Shown: positions 46,639 through 56,365, counted from the stretch's first letter. The stretch: 64,000 bases of DNA from Richelia sinica FACHB-800 (GCF_014698825.1 NZ_JACJTT010000020.1:1-64000); one strand, 5' to 3'. Numbers and translations: made by a program. Notes: generated by a model from the sequence alone, not told the origin.

Positions 46639-46861
46639 CAGACCGAATGTTTCTCCAAGTTTTAACTCGACCTTCAGCTACATCTTGTTTACCTCTTTCA
46701 AAAGATGCAATAAAATCAGGAATATCCAGTATTTCTTGGGTAGCTAATTCGCTTTCTCTATCTGCGAGATAAGCTAAAAATTCGGCAACTATTTTTAAAT
46801 TATCTGGAGATAATCTTTCCAAGTTATAGTTAATTTCTTGACGTAGTTGTGAGGCATTCAT
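46631..46861 (-). CDS. Antitoxin of the RelE-type pair
   Basis: A 76-residue acidic helical protein (LRQEINYNLERLSPDNLKIVAEFLAYLADRE, then IPDFIASFERGKQDVAEGRV). The C-terminal part resembles the toxin-wrapping tail of cyanobacterial antitoxins. It precedes the toxin with an 8-base overlap and should autoregulate the operon. Confidence 0.78.
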   Translation of the reverse strand: MNASQLRQEINYNLERLSPDNLKIVAEFLAYLADRESELATQEILDIPDFIASFERGKQDVAEGRVKTWRNIRSDV

Positions 46862-46967
46862 AATGTTAGTAATTTAATGGACATGATATAAATTATAATC
46901 CTGTAAATGCTAATCAATTAAGCAGCTAATACTAATTCACACAAATCCTAATCCTTATAAATTAAGC

Positions 46968-46996
46968 GTAGGGGTTTAGCATTGCTAAACCTTTAC
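46968..46996. repeat. GTAGGGGTTTAGCATTGCTAAACC palindrome
   Basis: An imperfect 29-base palindrome. A perfect copy lies at 51413-51441, so this family flanks the RTX gene on both sides. A separate GGGCAGGCAAGATGCC hairpin (47055-47077) follows. Confidence 0.65.
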
Positions 46997-47092
46997 CCAC
47001 GCATTTTTATCATTATTAAAGCGAAACGGTATAACTCACCATGCGTCTGATTTCAGGGCAGGCAAGATGCCTACCCTAGAAGAATGTAGTTA

Positions 47093-50000
47093 TTAGGCAA
47101 CTAGAGTAAAGTCGCTACTACCAAGAGTAATGTCAGGATTACCTAACCGGGCAAATTCAAATACTGCGGCTGCACCTAAAACATTACCATTTTGGTTATA
47201 GAACAGGCTGCCAGTGCTTTGGCTAAAGACGACACGGGCATTGCTGGCATCTACTAAAGCATCATCAGTGACAAAGGCAAAATCAGTTAAAGTTGTTCCC
47301 ACACTGTTACTAATGGCGCTGAAAGTAGTTTTACTCAGCAATATTTTATCTAGTCCTACTTCAAACTGACTGATATAGTCCACACCTAAAACACTACTAA
47401 AGACTCCAGTATCTTTAAACTGATATTGATCATTGCCTGTATCTCCAACGAGAATGTCATCACCACGTCCTCCCCACAGCAGGTCATTACCGCTGCCACC
47501 TGTGAGAACGTCATTACCATTACCTCCGTTGAGGGTATCATTTCCCCCTAAGCCCTGTAATTGGTCATTGCCATCGCCACCATTGAGGGTGTTATTGAGA
47601 ACATTACCTGTGAGACGGTCATTACTTGTGCCACCTGTAGCATTTTCAATCACATTATTGGCAGACAGGATCAGTTTGAGATTACTATTAACAGTTTGTG
47701 ATGTGGTAACTCCCAAATTAATATTTGTCGCTACCGTAGTACCACTAAAACTGATAGTATCGATTCCCCCTGTGGTAGTTTCGACAATTGTATCAGTGCC
47801 TAAAGGAGTTGTAGCCACGAAAAGATAAGTATCATTCCCATTACCACCTGACAGGGTATTATTGCCGCTGTTGCCCCGAATCACGTTATTACCTGCATTA
47901 CCTGTACCGTTGATGGCAGATGTTCCCGTGAGAGTCAAATTTTCTACATTTGTGGGTAGGGTGGTGGTAACTGAAGTGGTTAAGGTATCGGTAATGGTTG
48001 TAGTCGCTGTTGTCCCACTACCCAAGGAGGCATTAGTTGGATTAGTCAGCGTCAGGGTGATGCTTTCATTGGCTTCATTAATAGAATCATTGAGAATGGG
48101 GATATTAATGACTTGACTGGTAACACCAGGGTTAAATGTGAGAATGCCGCTAGTGCTGGTGTAGTCTGACCCTGCTGTAGCTGTACCGTTGGCAGTGGCA
48201 TAATTAACGGTGATAGTTTGGCTACTGGGGTTGGAGAGAGTTACTGTATAGCTGACATTTTGGGGACTGGTCAAACCTTCGACAATGGTTTGATTACTAC
48301 TCAGGTTAATAATGGGTAGGGGGTCATCATTGGTAATAGTTCCTGTGACTGCTGTGGTTGTACCAACGGTGTAACCTGTACCGGTTGCTAAAGTTAAAGC
48401 AACGGTTTCATTACTTTCAAAGGTATTGTCTGCTGTGGGGTCAATGGTTAAAGTAGCTGTACTTGCACCCGCAGCGAAGGTAATGGTTTTTCCGGTTCCG
48501 GGTGTAGCACCAGTATAGTCACTACTATCTGCTGTGCCAGCAATGCTATAGTTGACTGTTAAAGCATTGGTTGTACTTCCGGTACGAGTGAAGGTATAGA
48601 CTAGGTTAGTTGTACCATCTTCATTCACGCTACTGGGGGCGACTGCTAGTGTTACTCTAGTGTCATCATTAGTAATAGTTCCTGTAACTGCTGTGGTTGT
48701 GCCAATAGTGTAACCACTGCCAGCAGCTAAAGTTAAAGCAACAGTTTCATTACTTTCTAGAGTGGTGTCTGCGGTGGGGTCAATGGTGAGAGTTTTTGTA
48801 CTACTGCCAGCAGCAAAGGTAATACTTCCTGTAGTGCCTGTAAAGCTAGTAGCACTGGTTTGGGTATAGTCTGTGTTGAAAGTAGCAGTACCACCAATGT
48901 TGTAATTTACAGTTAAGGCATTAGCTATATTGCCTGTTCTGGTGAAGGTGTAAATTAGGTTGGTTGTTCCGTCTTCTAGGACGCTGCTGGGAGATACAGT
49001 TAAAGTGATGTTAGTGGGTAAGGATTTATAGGCAAAGTAACTACCTGTCAAACTTAACCCTGTTTGATTTCTGATGATGGCAATGAGTTCATCGGGTTCT
49101 GTTCCAGGTTTATTCAGTAATAGTTGAGTGTCTGCATCGACAACGTTTAATAGATAACTCAGACCTCCTTGTAGCTGAATTACATCCCCTTCAGTGGGGT
49201 TAAAGTCAGCTATTTCGGCATAGTCGCTGTCACCATTGGTTGTACTATCTCCGTCATCGTAACCAATCCAAGTGGTATCACCAAGTATAAAGCGATCGCT
49301 ACCTAAACCTCCTTCTAAATATTCTAGTTCCCCTACACCACCATTTGTTCCTTGTAGTAGGTCATTACCATTACCACCATAAAGTTCATCATTACCAGCT
49401 TCACCATTTAAGGTGTCATTACCATCACCACCATAGAGACCGAAATAATCAAAATAATAGCCATCATCCCCACCACCTCCAGACAAGAGGTCGTTTCCAT
49501 CTCCTCCTTCTATGCGATCTTGTCCACCACCGCTATTGAGCGTATCATTACCATCTTGTCCATAGAGCGAATCATTACCACTTCCGAGAGCAATAAAATC
49601 ATTGCCAATACCTCCTTGAATGGTACTATTCACACTGGTGGCAATAAAATTAAGATTGTCAGCACCACTACCACTGAGCAGATTAACTCCTTCAATCGCT
49701 TTGAAGGTATCCCCTACCCCAGATGTAACTACCTGAGTGTCGGTATAGGCGATAGTAATAGGGGTGATTTGAGCGGAGTAATCTAAATAGAGGGTATCAC
49801 TGCCTGAACCACCGTCAATGATATCGCTACCTGCACCACCGTCAAGGTAATCATCTTCAGAACCACCATTTAAGATGTCATTACCATTACCACCATAAAG
49901 TTCGTCATTGCCAGCTTCACCATTTAAGGTGTCATTACCATCACCACCATAGAGACCGAAATAATCAAAATAATAGCCATCATCCCCACCACCTCCAGAC

Positions 50001-51175
50001 AAGAGGTCGTTTCCATCTCCTCCTTCTATACGATCTTGTCCACCACCGCTATTGAGCGTATCATTACCATCTTGTCCATAGAGCGAATCATTACCACTTC
50101 CGAGAGCAATAAAATCATTGCCAATACCTCCTTGAATGGTACTATTCACACTGGTGGCAATAAAATTAAGATTGTCAGCACCACTACCACTGAGCAGATT
50201 AACTCCTTCAATCGCTTTGAAGGTATCCCCTACCCCAGATGTAACTACCTGAGTGTCGGTATAGGCGATAGTAATAGGGGTGATTTGAGCGGAGTAATCT
50301 AAATAGAGGGTATCACTGCCTGAACCACCGTCAATGATATCGCTACCTGCACCACCGTCAAGGTAATCATCTTCAGAACCACCATTTAAGATGTCATTAC
50401 CATTACCACCATAAAGTTCGTCATTGCCAGCTTCACCATTTAAGGTGTCATTACCATCACCACCATAGAGACCGAAATAATCAAAATAATAGCCATCATC
50501 CCCACCACCTCCAGACAAGAGATCGTTTCCATCTCCTCCTTCTATGCGATCTTGTCCATCACCGCCATTCAGGGTATCATTGCCTTCTAAACCATAAATG
50601 TTATCATTCTCAGAAGTTCCCGTAATAGTTTCATTACCTGCGGTTCCAGTAAAATCTTGCTGTTCTATTTGAACAATTTCCCCATTTACAGTAATTGTGG
50701 CGTGGTCATTCTCTCTTTGCAAAGCCTCTAAGGTTGCAGCATCCAGACTATTACCCTGTACCAACTCCGCAAAAATCGCCCCTTCATCCCCTGCACTATC
50801 CGTCAAGTTGATATGAGCATCAACAAAATGCCCAATTTCCTCTAACAAAACCGCACTAATAGCTGCTGATGTGGCAGTTGCAACAAAGCTATTTGACAGA
50901 TAAATCTTATTCGTACTACTGGCATAAGCACCGTTAGCACTGCCAAGAATGCTACTATCAATAACCTCAATCTGCGGAAGTTGACTAAAATCACCACCTT
51001 GCCACTGTAAACGCAGAATTTCCGCGACGCTGCGGTTGTATTGTTGACCAAAAGCAGTATTTAAAACCTGCCAAAAATTATTAGCACTAGAAAATGCAGT
51101 CAGTTTGTTATATGTTAGCGTCAGCGCGGAGTTGAGTAATAGGCTCATATATTTTTTATTCAATGCTTCTTGCAT
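47093..51175 (-). CDS. Giant RTX calcium-binding protein with Calx-beta domains
   Basis: 1360 residues. The N-terminal domain (about 1-170) contains EEIGHFVDAHIN (112-123) and DEGAIFAELV, which resemble a zinc-peptidase site. RTX nonapeptides (GGxGxDxLxG) fill about 180-640. Two to three Calx-beta domains (EDGTTNLIYTFTRTG...) occupy about 700-1080, followed by further RTX repeats (GGDGNDQLQG, GGSGNDLLWGG) to the C-terminus. RTX proteins are secreted by type I systems through an uncleaved C-terminal signal and fold on calcium. An alternative start at Met10 is possible. The RTX part carries a 516-base tandem duplication. Its role could be surface adhesion or matrix; none is proven. Confidence 0.88.
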   Translation of the reverse strand: MQEALNKKYMSLLLNSALTLTYNKLTAFSSANNFWQVLNTAFGQQYNRSVAEILRLQWQGGDFSQLPQIEVIDSSILGSANGAYASSTNKIYLSNSFVATATSAAISAVLLEEIGHFVDAHINLTDSAGDEGAIFAELVQGNSLDAATLEALQRENDHATITVNGEIVQIEQQDFTGTAGNETITGTSENDNIYGLEGNDTLNGGDGQDRIEGGDGNDLLSGGGGDDGYYFDYFGLYGGDGNDTLNGEAGNDELYGGNGNDILNGGSEDDYLDGGAGSDIIDGGSGSDTLYLDYSAQITPITIAYTDTQVVTSGVGDTFKAIEGVNLLSGSGADNLNFIATSVNSTIQGGIGNDFIALGSGNDSLYGQDGNDTLNSGGGQDRIEGGDGNDLLSGGGGDDGYYFDYFGLYGGDGNDTLNGEAGNDELYGGNGNDILNGGSEDDYLDGGAGSDIIDGGSGSDTLYLDYSAQITPITIAYTDTQVVTSGVGDTFKAIEGVNLLSGSGADNLNFIATSVNSTIQGGIGNDFIALGSGNDSLYGQDGNDTLNSGGGQDRIEGGDGNDLLSGGGGDDGYYFDYFGLYGGDGNDTLNGEAGNDELYGGNGNDLLQGTNGGVGELEYLEGGLGSDRFILGDTTWIGYDDGDSTTNGDSDYAEIADFNPTEGDVIQLQGGLSYLLNVVDADTQLLLNKPGTEPDELIAIIRNQTGLSLTGSYFAYKSLPTNITLTVSPSSVLEDGTTNLIYTFTRTGNIANALTVNYNIGGTATFNTDYTQTSATSFTGTTGSITFAAGSSTKTLTIDPTADTTLESNETVALTLAAGSGYTIGTTTAVTGTITNDDTRVTLAVAPSSVNEDGTTNLVYTFTRTGSTTNALTVNYSIAGTADSSDYTGATPGTGKTITFAAGASTATLTIDPTADNTFESNETVALTLATGTGYTVGTTTAVTGTITNDDPLPIINLSSNQTIVEGLTSPQNVSYTVTLSNPSSQTITVNYATANGTATAGSDYTSTSGILTFNPGVTSQVINIPILNDSINEANESITLTLTNPTNASLGSGTTATTTITDTLTTSVTTTLPTNVENLTLTGTSAINGTGNAGNNVIRGNSGNNTLSGGNGNDTYLFVATTPLGTDTIVETTTGGIDTISFSGTTVATNINLGVTTSQTVNSNLKLILSANNVIENATGGTSNDRLTGNVLNNTLNGGDGNDQLQGLGGNDTLNGGNGNDVLTGGSGNDLLWGGRGDDILVGDTGNDQYQFKDTGVFSSVLGVDYISQFEVGLDKILLSKTTFSAISNSVGTTLTDFAFVTDDALVDASNARVVFSQSTGSLFYNQNGNVLGAAAVFEFARLGNPDITLGSSDFTLVA
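49385..50575. repeat. 516-base tandem duplication inside the RTX gene
   Basis: Identical stretches recur at an offset of 516 bases: the CCATAGAGCGAATCATTACC segment is at about 49560 and 50076, and the block near ACCGAAATAATC at 49439, 49955 and 50471. There are two full units and a partial third. Each encodes 172 residues. Differences are only a handful of bases, so the duplication is recent or kept uniform by gene conversion. Confidence 0.9.
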
Positions 51176-51510
51176 AAATTATCATTTAGTTAAACAAGTT
51201 AAAACTTGATGTTATATAAAAAACACTTACTTTACCTAAATGGGCAATTATGTAAAAAAATATGCAAGATTAGCAAATATACTGTTAATGATAGGTGTAT
51301 ATATGTTATCTTTATTGGTTTATGCTATTTATAGAGAAATTACGCAAGATTAACGCATTTTCGTCATTGCGATGCCTTCGGCAAGCGTAGCTATCGCAGG
51401 GAAGTAGAATTTGTAGGGGTTTAGCATTGCTAAACCCCTACCCATGTGTTGTTATCATGATTTCAAATTAAGGTTTTAATTTTTGATTCCTTAAACCAGG
51501 AGATTGTTCT
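51176..51510. other. Intergenic region after the start of the RTX gene
   Basis: AT-rich. It contains the perfect palindrome 51413-51441 (GTAGGGGTTTAGC family) and a CGATGCCTTCGGCAAGCG hairpin near 51370. The first direct-repeat copy of xisI upstream sequence begins at 51471. No other gene is seen. Confidence 0.5.
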
Positions 51511-51609
51511 ATGGAAAGAATAAATTACTCGCAAATTATTCAAGATATTTTCAGTAATCATTTTATTAATGATATAGATAATGGTACAGAAATTAAATTG
51601 CTAAAATGA
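51471..51609 (+). pseudogene. xisI: Truncated xisI start, direct repeat of 52378-52512
   Basis: A 40-base leader (ending AGGAGATTGTTCT) and an ORF from 51511 read MERINYSQIIQDIFSNHFIND before stopping after 32 codons. This matches the leader and first 30 or so codons of the intact xisI-like gene at 52418. A PIN toxin module lies between the two copies, so the element appears to have duplicated or inserted at this start region. Confidence 0.75.
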
Positions 51610-51695
51610 TGCAAAAAAATTGTAGGTTGGGTTGACTTAAAGAAATCTAATAACAACAATGATTAATAACATTTGTAACACAATGTTCTAAAAAT

Positions 51696-52181
51696 ATGAA
51701 TAAACAATATAGAATATATTTAGATGTTTGTTGCCTTAATCGTCCTTTTGACGATCAAACCCAATGGCGAATTAGGCTAGAAACTGAAGCAATTTTAGAA
51801 ATTATAAATCATTGTCTATCTGGGAAATGGCAATTAGTCAGTAGTACAGCTTTAGAATTAGAAATTGCCCGAACTCCAGATGTAAACAGGAGAGAGCAAG
51901 TACAAAAAGTCTTAACAATGGCTCATGATAAGATTTTAGTCACAGAAGAGATTACTCGAAGAGCAATAGAATTAACAACTTTTAATATTAAAAAATTTGA
52001 TGCTTTTCATTTGGCTTGTGCTGAAAATAACGCTGATATTTTCCTAACCACTGATAGCCGTCTATTGTCAAAATCATTAACCTATAAGGATAATATAAAT
52101 ATAATAGTTGCTAACCCAATGTTCTGGTTAGCAGAAGCTACTGATAATATTGGACAAGGAGGAGAAAATGACCCCAATTGA
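51696..52181 (+). CDS. PIN-domain toxin
   Basis: 161 residues with PIN metal-site residues: Asp10 in RIYLDVCCLNRPFDD, Glu and Asp in the central and DAFHLACAENNAD segments, and LTTDSRLL near the end. It is predicted to be a VapC-like RNase. The next gene overlaps its end by about 14 bases, forming a toxin-antitoxin-like pair with the order toxin first. It sits between two copies of xisI start sequence. Confidence 0.8.
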   Translation: MNKQYRIYLDVCCLNRPFDDQTQWRIRLETEAILEIINHCLSGKWQLVSSTALELEIARTPDVNRREQVQKVLTMAHDKILVTEEITRRAIELTTFNIKKFDAFHLACAENNADIFLTTDSRLLSKSLTYKDNINIIVANPMFWLAEATDNIGQGGENDPN

Positions 52182-52362
52182 ACTATACAGAAAAGGATTT
52201 CAAGCTCTCGTAGATGCTTTAGGATATGTTGACGCTATCAGATTTATTCGTCAATTTGATAATGGTAATGGAGACTATACAGAAGAACGTCATCAATGGT
52301 TAGATGAGGTAACAATGGATGAAATACTAGCTGATATTAAAAAATATCAAGAAACTATCTAG
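52168..52362 (+). CDS. Small partner of the PIN toxin, possible antitoxin
   Basis: 64 residues from the ATG at 52168 (MTPIELYRKGFQALVDALGYVDAIRFIRQFDNGNGDYTEER), preceded by GGAGGA. It is an acidic helical protein often found next to PIN or related toxins in cyanobacteria. It overlaps the toxin gene by 14 bases. Assigning it as antitoxin rests on context only. Confidence 0.65.
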   Translation: MTPIELYRKGFQALVDALGYVDAIRFIRQFDNGNGDYTEERHQWLDEVTMDEILADIKKYQETI

Positions 52363-52377
52363 GTAAAAGAGATAAAT

Positions 52378-52512
52378 AGGTTTTAATTTTTGATTCCTTA
52401 AACCAGGAGATTGTTTTATGGAAAAAATAAATTACTCGCAAATTATTCAAAATATTTTAAGTAATCATTCTATTAATGATATAGCCAATGGTACAGAAAT
52501 TAAATTACTTTT
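52378..52512 (+). repeat. Direct repeat of 51471-51606 at the xisI start
   Basis: AGGTTTTAATTTTTGATTCC and about 115 further bases match the first copy with few changes, covering the leader and first codons of xisI. Two copies in the same direction bracket the PIN module. Confidence 0.75.
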
Positions 52513-52747
52513 TGATACGCAACGTCATCATTACCAAGTATTAAACATTGGTTGGAAACAACAAATTAGAACCTATGGCGTGATTATTCATGTTGATATT
52601 AAAGATGATAAAATCTGGATACAAAGAGATGGTACAGAAATAGGTATTGCTAATGAATTAATCGCTGCTGGTGTACCTAAAGAAGATATTGTTTTAGGAT
52701 TTCATGCTCCTTATAAACGTCAATTTACAGGTTTTGCAGTGGAATAA
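52418..52747 (+). CDS. xisI: XisI-like fdxN-element excision controlling factor
   Basis: 109 residues with the XisI family pattern: MEKINYSQIIQNILSNHS, FDTQRHHYQVLNIGWKQQIR, YGVIIHVDIKDDKIWIQRDGTEIGIANEL and the closing GFHAPYKRQFTGFAVE. XisI was defined by its role in fdxN element excision in Anabaena. The usual partner xisH is absent here and no excision element borders are visible, so this is a solitary homologue of unknown role. Confidence 0.9.
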   Translation: MEKINYSQIIQNILSNHSINDIANGTEIKLLFDTQRHHYQVLNIGWKQQIRTYGVIIHVDIKDDKIWIQRDGTEIGIANELIAAGVPKEDIVLGFHAPYKRQFTGFAVE

Positions 52748-52752
52748 TATAG

Positions 52753-52784
52753 CAGGTGACAGTTAACAGGTGACAGGTGACAGT
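52753..52784. repeat. Heptamer array (ACAGGTG)
   Basis: Tandem CAGGTGA-type heptamers, partly degenerate, in the opposite orientation to the CACCTGT arrays elsewhere. It lies just after xisI, where it could act as a transcription-end or recombination site. Confidence 0.7.
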
Positions 52785-52975
52785 GCTAAAAGCCTTTTGC
52801 TGTCTAAGTTTTATTCTTAGTTAATGTCCTAACCGCTCTGTCCATTGCTATAAATAATTTGATTAAATTATTTAAAGACGAGAAGTAGATAGTGTGAAAT
52901 CTTAATGAGCATAAAGAGATGGCGTTGCTAAAAATAAGTAAAGTCTCTGAAATATTTCACTGTGATGGCTATTGT

Positions 52976-55762
52976 TTATGGTTGATGTAAAGGAATAGCG
53001 ATCGCAAATTCTGTCCCTTGACCTGGTGAGGAAATACACCGCAGCTTGCCTTGATGTTTTTCTGTGATGATTTTATAGCTAATTGATAGCCCTAAACCTG
53101 TACCCTTGCCTACAGGTTTGGTTGTAAAAAATGGGTCAAATAAGAGCTTTTGTAGTTTTTCTGGTACACCCATACCATTATCCGCAATTCTAATTATGAC
53201 TTGTTGAGCATCTGTAACTTCAGTTTTAATCAAAATTTGCAGATGAGTCATTTTTTCATTATTCGTAAATGCTTCCTCTAAGGCATCAATGGCATTAGCT
53301 AAAATATTCATAAATACTTGGTTAAGTTGCCCAGGATAGCATTCTACTAATGGCAATTTACCGTATTCTTTGATTAATTTGATGGCAGGACGTTCAGATG
53401 TTGCCTTCAAGCGATGTTCTAAAATCATGAGTGTACTATTAATACCGTCATGAATATTCACTGCTTTCATTTCGGATTCATCCAAGCGCGAGAAGTTACG
53501 CAGAGATAGGACAATTTCTCTGATTCTTTCGGCACCAATTTTAATGGAATTCAACAATTTAGGCAGGTCTGTCAGTAAAAAATCTGTATCAATTGCTTCT
53601 GATTTTTCTTGAATTTCTGGTACAGTGTAAGAACTGTGTTGTTGATAAAGTTTTATTAGTTCTACTAAATCTTCAATATACTGCTCGGCATGAATGAGGT
53701 TGCCATAAATAAAGGTAACTGGGTTATTAATTTCGTGCGCTACGCCGGCGACCAATTGCCCTAAGCTAGACATCTTTTCACTTTGTACTAATTGAGTGGC
53801 TAAAAGTGCTGCTTCTTCTCGTAACTTGGCTTCAGAATTGCGTAATATTTGTTCGGCTTGTTTGCGTTTGGTAATGTCGTGGAGAATAATCACATATTCT
53901 CGAAAGCTTTGATGGATGCGGTTAGAAATAGACACTTCCAGAGTGATGGAATGATGTTTATCAATTAGGGTGTGTTCACTACGTCCTGTCCATTTTTCTG
54001 GATATGGGTCTAATTGTGGTAGCCATTGTTTGAGGTGGCTTCCTAGTAATATAGATGGGTTAACGGCAAATAAAGATTCGGTAGCTGGGTTAGCTTGAAG
54101 GATGATGCCTTGTTCATCAACTACTAAAATTCCATCCAATGCAACGGTAAATAGGTGTTCAGCGGCTTCTCTGGCTTCTGCAATTTCTACTACTTGGGGT
54201 AAACTTGTCCAACAGGCGATCGCTACTCCTACAAATGCTACTGTCATTAGTAAGACTATGGCCAAGTTTTCATCTTCCATAGCCCCTGGTTTATGAATAT
54301 GTTGCCCAAATATCCAACCCGCTGTAACTGCACTACACAGCAGAAAAATCAAAGTAGTTACCTGTACCATGACGGAATCTTTGATAACTACTACAGGTTT
54401 GGATTTATATATACTAATCCACCAATGGGGACGAAAGACAGGGAAGCTAAGATGAACCATCAATCTGTCAATTCCCATAATACCGATGGGCAGTAATAAG
54501 CCGAGAATAAATTCTTGCTTACCCCAAGCCAGTCCACCCACCAGTAATACCACTATCTCCAGTAGTAAGATACCCAGAGAAATACGGGGAAACCATACCC
54601 CTGGTTTATTCCTCCTCAACCACAGTGCTAAATGCACAACCATAATGGAGATAAACCAGCCAACGTTTCCAATGACGACAATCTGTGCTACATTTCCCCA
54701 AATCAGGCAGGTCAAACTCAATAATAGGGTTAAAGTTAAGGCTGGGCCAAAGACACCCCGATGAGAAACTACTGCAAACACAGGGGATAGATACTTGTCC
54801 TGGGCCATTTGATAGAGAATGCGGGGACAATTGGAAACTACTGTGGCACAAGCAAGTAAGCAAGAAGCAGCTAGCAAAAAGGTAATCATCAAAGGGGCTG
54901 ATTTTCCCCAAAAAGATGTAGAAGCACCTAGCAAGTTGAGGTAGGCACTGTCTTTGAATTCCGGGTTGGTAGCTAAACGCATCACTACCCAGGAACCGCC
55001 TAAATAAATGGGAATCATTAACCAAGCGGCGATTTTTAGCCCCAAGAGGGTCTTTTGGGGACGGTGACTATCAGCGACGAAGGAAGACGCTGTTTCACAA
55101 GCATAAGTCCCATAGGTGACAAACAGAAACCACTTGGCCCAGTCTTGAAAACTTAATGACGACCAATGATCAGGGAAAAATCCCGGACTACTATTAGAGA
55201 AGGCTAACCAACTCAAACCCTGTCCAGAAAAGGCTAATAGTAGCCCACATGCGGGAATGACGAAAAACAGATGTAGGATACTCAGGGCACGAGTACCACT
55301 AAAAGCTAAAACAAAGGGTAATAATGTGAAGGCAATTTCTAGGGCGATATGTGGACAAGCAATATGTAATGTTTCTAAGTTGACTTTTATCAGGTCTGTG
55401 AGTACGATCGCATTGACTGGCAGGACGGAAACCCAACTGAAATAGTATCCCAAGGCTGCATAGGTGGCTAAACTGGGGTAGGGTTTAAGTAATTTACTGG
55501 CGTAATTGGGTGTACCTCCAGCCACATGAACAAAATATTTACCCAAATTTGCCATCTGATAGTTGAGCAACATCCCAAAGATGACGGCAGGTATCCAAAC
55601 AAACATAGCCTGAGCACCTAACGCCGCATGAATTGCCGGAATCATGGCTATCCAGAGGATATGACCTGTCAGCCCAAAACCCCAAGTTTCCAATGCACTC
55701 AAGCTTCTAGTTAAGGGTAAGCCGGCAGACTGGTGACGAGGGATAGGATCGGGATGAAGCAT
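52976..55762 (-). CDS. APC-family permease fused to a PAS-histidine kinase
   Basis: 928 residues. Residues about 1-440 carry the twelve-helix amino acid/polyamine (APC) transporter pattern (SALETWGFGLTGHILWIAMIPAIHAALG near the start), and another membrane pair ends about residue 520. A PAS domain follows (ALDGILVVDEQGIILQANPATESLFAV, about 535-640), then HisKA with His676 in GQLVAGVAHEINNPV, and a HATPase (QVFMNILANAIDALEEA, DNGMGVPEK, GTGLGLSIS). The transporter part may sense a solute and drive the kinase. No response regulator is adjacent. Confidence 0.9.
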   Translation of the reverse strand: MLHPDPIPRHQSAGLPLTRSLSALETWGFGLTGHILWIAMIPAIHAALGAQAMFVWIPAVIFGMLLNYQMANLGKYFVHVAGGTPNYASKLLKPYPSLATYAALGYYFSWVSVLPVNAIVLTDLIKVNLETLHIACPHIALEIAFTLLPFVLAFSGTRALSILHLFFVIPACGLLLAFSGQGLSWLAFSNSSPGFFPDHWSSLSFQDWAKWFLFVTYGTYACETASSFVADSHRPQKTLLGLKIAAWLMIPIYLGGSWVVMRLATNPEFKDSAYLNLLGASTSFWGKSAPLMITFLLAASCLLACATVVSNCPRILYQMAQDKYLSPVFAVVSHRGVFGPALTLTLLLSLTCLIWGNVAQIVVIGNVGWFISIMVVHLALWLRRNKPGVWFPRISLGILLLEIVVLLVGGLAWGKQEFILGLLLPIGIMGIDRLMVHLSFPVFRPHWWISIYKSKPVVVIKDSVMVQVTTLIFLLCSAVTAGWIFGQHIHKPGAMEDENLAIVLLMTVAFVGVAIACWTSLPQVVEIAEAREAAEHLFTVALDGILVVDEQGIILQANPATESLFAVNPSILLGSHLKQWLPQLDPYPEKWTGRSEHTLIDKHHSITLEVSISNRIHQSFREYVIILHDITKRKQAEQILRNSEAKLREEAALLATQLVQSEKMSSLGQLVAGVAHEINNPVTFIYGNLIHAEQYIEDLVELIKLYQQHSSYTVPEIQEKSEAIDTDFLLTDLPKLLNSIKIGAERIREIVLSLRNFSRLDESEMKAVNIHDGINSTLMILEHRLKATSERPAIKLIKEYGKLPLVECYPGQLNQVFMNILANAIDALEEAFTNNEKMTHLQILIKTEVTDAQQVIIRIADNGMGVPEKLQKLLFDPFFTTKPVGKGTGLGLSISYKIITEKHQGKLRCISSPGQGTEFAIAIPLHQP

Positions 55763-56365
55763 AAATATATCTACTTATATAAATAGTAAAATTTTTTATT
55801 TACAGGAATAGATTGTGCAGAAAATCCTGATGATGGGGACTTAGATAAAACACACCCATGAGATAACTTCCAAATGTAGCCGTAGGCAAGGGGGAAATGG
55901 GGGAACATCTTCTTTTTCCTCCTCCTCTACTCCTCTCTTTCTGTCACCTGTCACCTGTCACCTGTCACCTGTCACCTGATGCAGCAACTCTTTGAGGCTA
56001 ATTGTTTCTCAAAAATAGTGAAGTCTAGTTGAAAAAAATGCACCATGAAAAGGTGTTTTCACTGCTTTCTGATTCTTGCCTGAAAGTATTAAAAATTGAT
56101 CAATATTTAAACAATCGTAATTATATCAAAGTCACTCAAAACCACAAAAATTAAGCCAATTTACGTGGTTTCCCTACCTAGCAAAAATCGAATTCATGGA
56201 AAATACGGTTTTGGTGATGGCAATGTACTGATGTGGCTAACCGTGGGAATATAGAGGAAGCGATCGCTTCCTCAAGGATGAAGAAGACGAAATTTTTTTA
56301 GTCTCCCATCCAGTGATCAACCCATATATGCGTTACTGTTGCATTCTCCCAGATAGGAAAAAAGC
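55763..56365. other. Intergenic region with heptamer array
   Basis: Contains five CACCTGT-type heptamers at 55941-55979 and a HIP1 octamer at about 56261. No gene is supported. Promoters of the divergent kinase and hydrolase genes should lie here. Confidence 0.5.
55941..55979. repeat. Heptanucleotide tandem repeat (CTGTCAC)
   Basis: Five exact head-to-tail copies of a 7-mer with unit CTGTCAC/CACCTGT. It is the longest of the arrays in the window. Confidence 0.8.

Noticed and set aside
49345-50302. Duplicate plus-strand ORFs of 64-88 codons
   Set aside because: They are antisense shadows of the RTX repeats and recur only because the DNA is duplicated.
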